Source: Rhodoplanes tepidamans
GTDB lineage: Bacteria; Pseudomonadota; Alphaproteobacteria; Rhizobiales; Xanthobacteraceae
Direction of reading: 5' to 3'
Length of the DNA stretch: 64,000 nt
Assembly: GCF_030813915.1 (NCBI RefSeq)
Contig: NZ_JAUSUJ010000001.1
Location: forward strand, 372,001-436,000
This document shows positions 62,286-64,000 of this stretch, in pieces. The stretch's first letter is position 1. Every line of letters begins with the position of its first letter. The notes beneath the pieces are model-generated. The model was not told the DNA's origin. It was given only the letters and a program-made list of their open reading frames with translations, and searched no databases. The translations under genes and the position numbers were made by a program.

Positions 62286-62519
62286 ATGTGCCTCGCGATA
62301 CCGGCCCGGGTGACGGCGCTGCTGCCCGATGGGATGGCGAAGGTGAGCCTCGACGGGGTGAGCAAGGTGATCTCGGTGGCGCTGGTCGAGGGCGTCGCGC
62401 CGGGCGACTACGTGGTGCTGCATGTCGGCTACGCGCTGGCGAAGATCGACGCCGCCGAGGCCGAGCGCACCCTGGCGCTGCTCGCCGAGGCGGGCACACG
62501 GCCGCCGGCGGCCCCCTGA
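62286..62519 (+). CDS. hypC: Hydrogenase maturation protein HypC
   Basis: A 77-residue HypC/HybG chaperone that carries the Fe(CN)2CO precursor and binds the large subunit. It starts MCLAIPARV with the essential Cys2. AGGAGCC precedes the ATG. It sits at the far end of the Mop block, separated from hypA/hypB by 21 kb, so it brackets the whole hydrogenase-oxidoreductase region. hypD, hypE and hypF are not in the window. Confidence 0.94.
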   Translation: MCLAIPARVTALLPDGMAKVSLDGVSKVISVALVEGVAPGDYVVLHVGYALAKIDAAEAERTLALLAEAGTRPPAAP

Positions 62520-62939
62520 CGGGTGGCGATCCGGCTGCTTCGCCCATCCGGCATCGGCGGTATCACAGTCGGGACCGGCGGCCCGGCGCCGCGACGGGGC
62601 CAGTCGGTGCGGTATCGAAGGCGTTCGAAAATGCGTTCGGACACGGGCGGTTCACTGGCACGCCCAAGGGGATTACCCATTCTTGGAGGAAAATGCCGAG
62701 TTTCAGAGACCTGGCTCGATCGGGCTCGCTGCTCGTGATCGACGTTCTCGCAAAGCACTGCACCGCCGACCGAACAGTGGGACTCGAGGTCTCGCCGATG
62801 TCGTCGAGGATGTGCTCCAAAAAAATGCACAATCGTTCTGCTTGACCGGTGTTGCCGGTCGGCTCACCCTTGCGGAGGACATGACGACTTCAGATGCGTC
62901 GCCGACAGCGACGTGATCGAACGGAGCATGGCGGGCCGT
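62520..62939. other. Intergenic region with lower GC content
   Basis: No supportable gene in about 420 bases. The stretch is less GC-rich than the cluster, with CCAAAAAAATGCACAATCG near 62817. No clear U-run terminator for hypC was found. It marks the right border of the hydrogenase/Mop cluster. Confidence 0.5.
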
Positions 62940-64000
62940 ATGATCGCCACCGAAACGGCATCGTCCTCGATCCCATTCGCGGATGTTTGTGTTGTCGGTG
63001 CCGGCCCCGTCGGCCTCGCCGTGAGCCTCGAATGCGAAGCGCGCGGGCTTCGGGTCGTGCTCCTCGAATCCGGTCTGCAGAGGAACTGCTCGGAAGCGCA
63101 GGCGCTAGCCGCGCTGGATATCGTCGACGAACGCAGGCATGCGCCTGCGGCCAGGACCGTCTGGCGCGGGCTCGGCGGAACGTCCGAGCGGTGGGGCGGC
63201 CGCTGCGTGCCTCTCGAAGACATCGATTTCTCGCCGCGGCCCGCCATCCGCGACACTGGATGGCCGATCGGATACGCGGAGTTCGGCCGGCACTTCGAGC
63301 GGGCCGCCCGGTTTCTCGACTGCGGCAAGGCCGAGTTCCGGTCACGTCTCGATCTTCCAGGCAGCCCCCACGAGATCCTCGTCTCGAACGTCGAGCGATG
63401 GAGCCGACAGCGGCGGCTTCGGATCGTTCACGGCCGCTGTCTGAAACGCTCCGAACGACTGCGCGTCTATCTCGGCTGCACGGTCGTCCGCATCGTTCGG
63501 GCCGAGAACGGCGACGCGGAAGCGCTCGTCGTGCGGAGCGGCGATCACGAGCACCACGTTCGCGCCGGCCGTTTCGTCCTGGCGGCGGGTGGAGTCGAGA
63601 CGACCCGCCTTCTCCTCAACACGCGAATTCATGCGGGCGAGCGCTTCGGAGGGCCTGCGCTGGGGCGCTACTACATGGGGCATCTCGCGGGATCGATCGC
63701 CCGCGTCGAGATCACCGACCGGTCCTTCGCAGACTCCGTCCAGTTTCGACGCGATCCCGACGGCGTGTTCGTGCGCCGTCGGCTCACCGTCGCTGCCGGG
63801 CTCCAGGACTCGCTCGGGCTGCGCAACATCTCGATGTGGCTCGACAATCGTCCCCTCGGCGATCCGTGGCATCGCAGCGGCATGCTCTCGGCGATTCATC
63901 TTCTGCGAGGCGGTGTCGACGATCTCTCGGCCGGACCGGCTCCGGCGATGGTGCGGCGCCTTTCGGCCAGCCGGCGCATCGACCACGCAGCCAACGTCGC
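62940..64000 (+). CDS. GMC-like FAD-dependent oxidoreductase, N-terminal part
   Basis: An open frame that runs off the right edge (more than 353 residues). The FAD fold is ADVCVVGAGPVGLAVSLECEARG with LLES as its acidic end; RGLGGTSERWGGRCVPL and the later FVLAAGGVETTRLLL are GMC (glucose-methanol-choline) family landmarks, of the subtype seen in polysaccharide and natural-product loci. Alternative starts are GTG 62913 and ATG 62928. Codon usage (GTT, CTT, CGA, GGA) is less GC-biased than in the neighbouring genes, so it may be of different origin. The substrate is unknown. Confidence 0.82.
   Translation, partial: MIATETASSSIPFADVCVVGAGPVGLAVSLECEARGLRVVLLESGLQRNCSEAQALAALDIVDERRHAPAARTVWRGLGGTSERWGGRCVPLEDIDFSPRPAIRDTGWPIGYAEFGRHFERAARFLDCGKAEFRSRLDLPGSPHEILVSNVERWSRQRRLRIVHGRCLKRSERLRVYLGCTVVRIVRAENGDAEALVVRSGDHEHHVRAGRFVLAAGGVETTRLLLNTRIHAGERFGGPALGRYYMGHLAGSIARVEITDRSFADSVQFRRDPDGVFVRRRLTVAAGLQDSLGLRNISMWLDNRPLGDPWHRSGMLSAIHLLRGGVDDLSAGPAPAMVRRLSASRRIDHAANV

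Noticed and set aside
1-64000. CRISPR arrays, tRNA or rRNA genes, IS elements
   Set aside because: No regularly spaced repeats, cloverleaf signatures or transposase motifs were found in reading the window.

Overview
The window reads as one contiguous stretch of a very GC-rich chromosome. The gene families point to an alphaproteobacterium, most likely a Hyphomicrobiales member of the Bradyrhizobiaceae/Rhodoplanes kind: TctC-type binding proteins, molybdenum hydroxylase operons, a Coo-type hydrogenase with a CooA regulator, and GTCATTCCGGG-type intergenic palindromes. The genus cannot be fixed from this sequence. No rRNA, tRNA, CRISPR array or insertion sequence was seen.

Bases 1-5.5 kb hold the end of a CstA-family carbon-starvation/pyruvate transporter, a LytTR response regulator, an MFS transporter with a GNAT acetyltransferase, a LysR regulator and a stand-alone receiver protein. 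Bases 5.5-16.1 kb hold a leftward catabolic operon: alpha/beta hydrolase, CoxG-like protein, three subunits of a molybdenum hydroxylase, an MFS transporter, a UbiD-type decarboxylase and a TctC binding protein. A LysR gene lies divergently next to it. This looks like uptake, hydroxylation and decarboxylation of an aromatic or heteroaromatic acid. Bases 16.1-19.3 kb hold an outer-membrane protein, an AraC regulator and a small DUF6894-like protein.

Bases 19.6-34.2 kb are a rightward operon: GntR regulator, a five-part branched-chain-type ABC importer, a PEP-mutase/isocitrate-lyase family lyase, hydantoinase/oxoprolinase subunits, an isochorismatase-fold hydrolase, a flavin dehydrogenase and a LeuCD-type hydratase. 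Many starts and stops overlap by 1-4 bases. It suggests a complete route for a cyclic imide or lactam, ending in hydration and C-C cleavage.

Bases 34.3-62.5 kb are the most interesting part. An AcoR-like regulator that lacks the GAFTGA sigma-54 loop, a TorF-like porin, a CooA-like haem CO-sensor homologue and hypB/hypA precede a full CooMKLXUH energy-converting [NiFe] hydrogenase. No CO dehydrogenase (cooS) or cooF follows. Instead there is a 2[4Fe-4S] ferredoxin, XdhC, a Mop-type aldehyde oxidoreductase, a dicluster/CCG redox protein and a block resembling Desulfovibrio DVU_1551-1559: redox protein, methyltransferase, C-GCAxxG-C-C protein, NTP transferase-HD, radical SAM, AMP ligase and phosphatase. 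MoaA and hypC close it. The order suggests that low-potential electrons from aldehyde oxidation could feed an H2-evolving, ion-pumping hydrogenase. Repeated TGTCGC...GCGACA palindromes and one CooA-like 16-bp palindrome lie in the promoter gaps.

After 62.5 kb, codon usage becomes less GC-biased and a flavin oxidoreductase unrelated to the cluster runs off the end.
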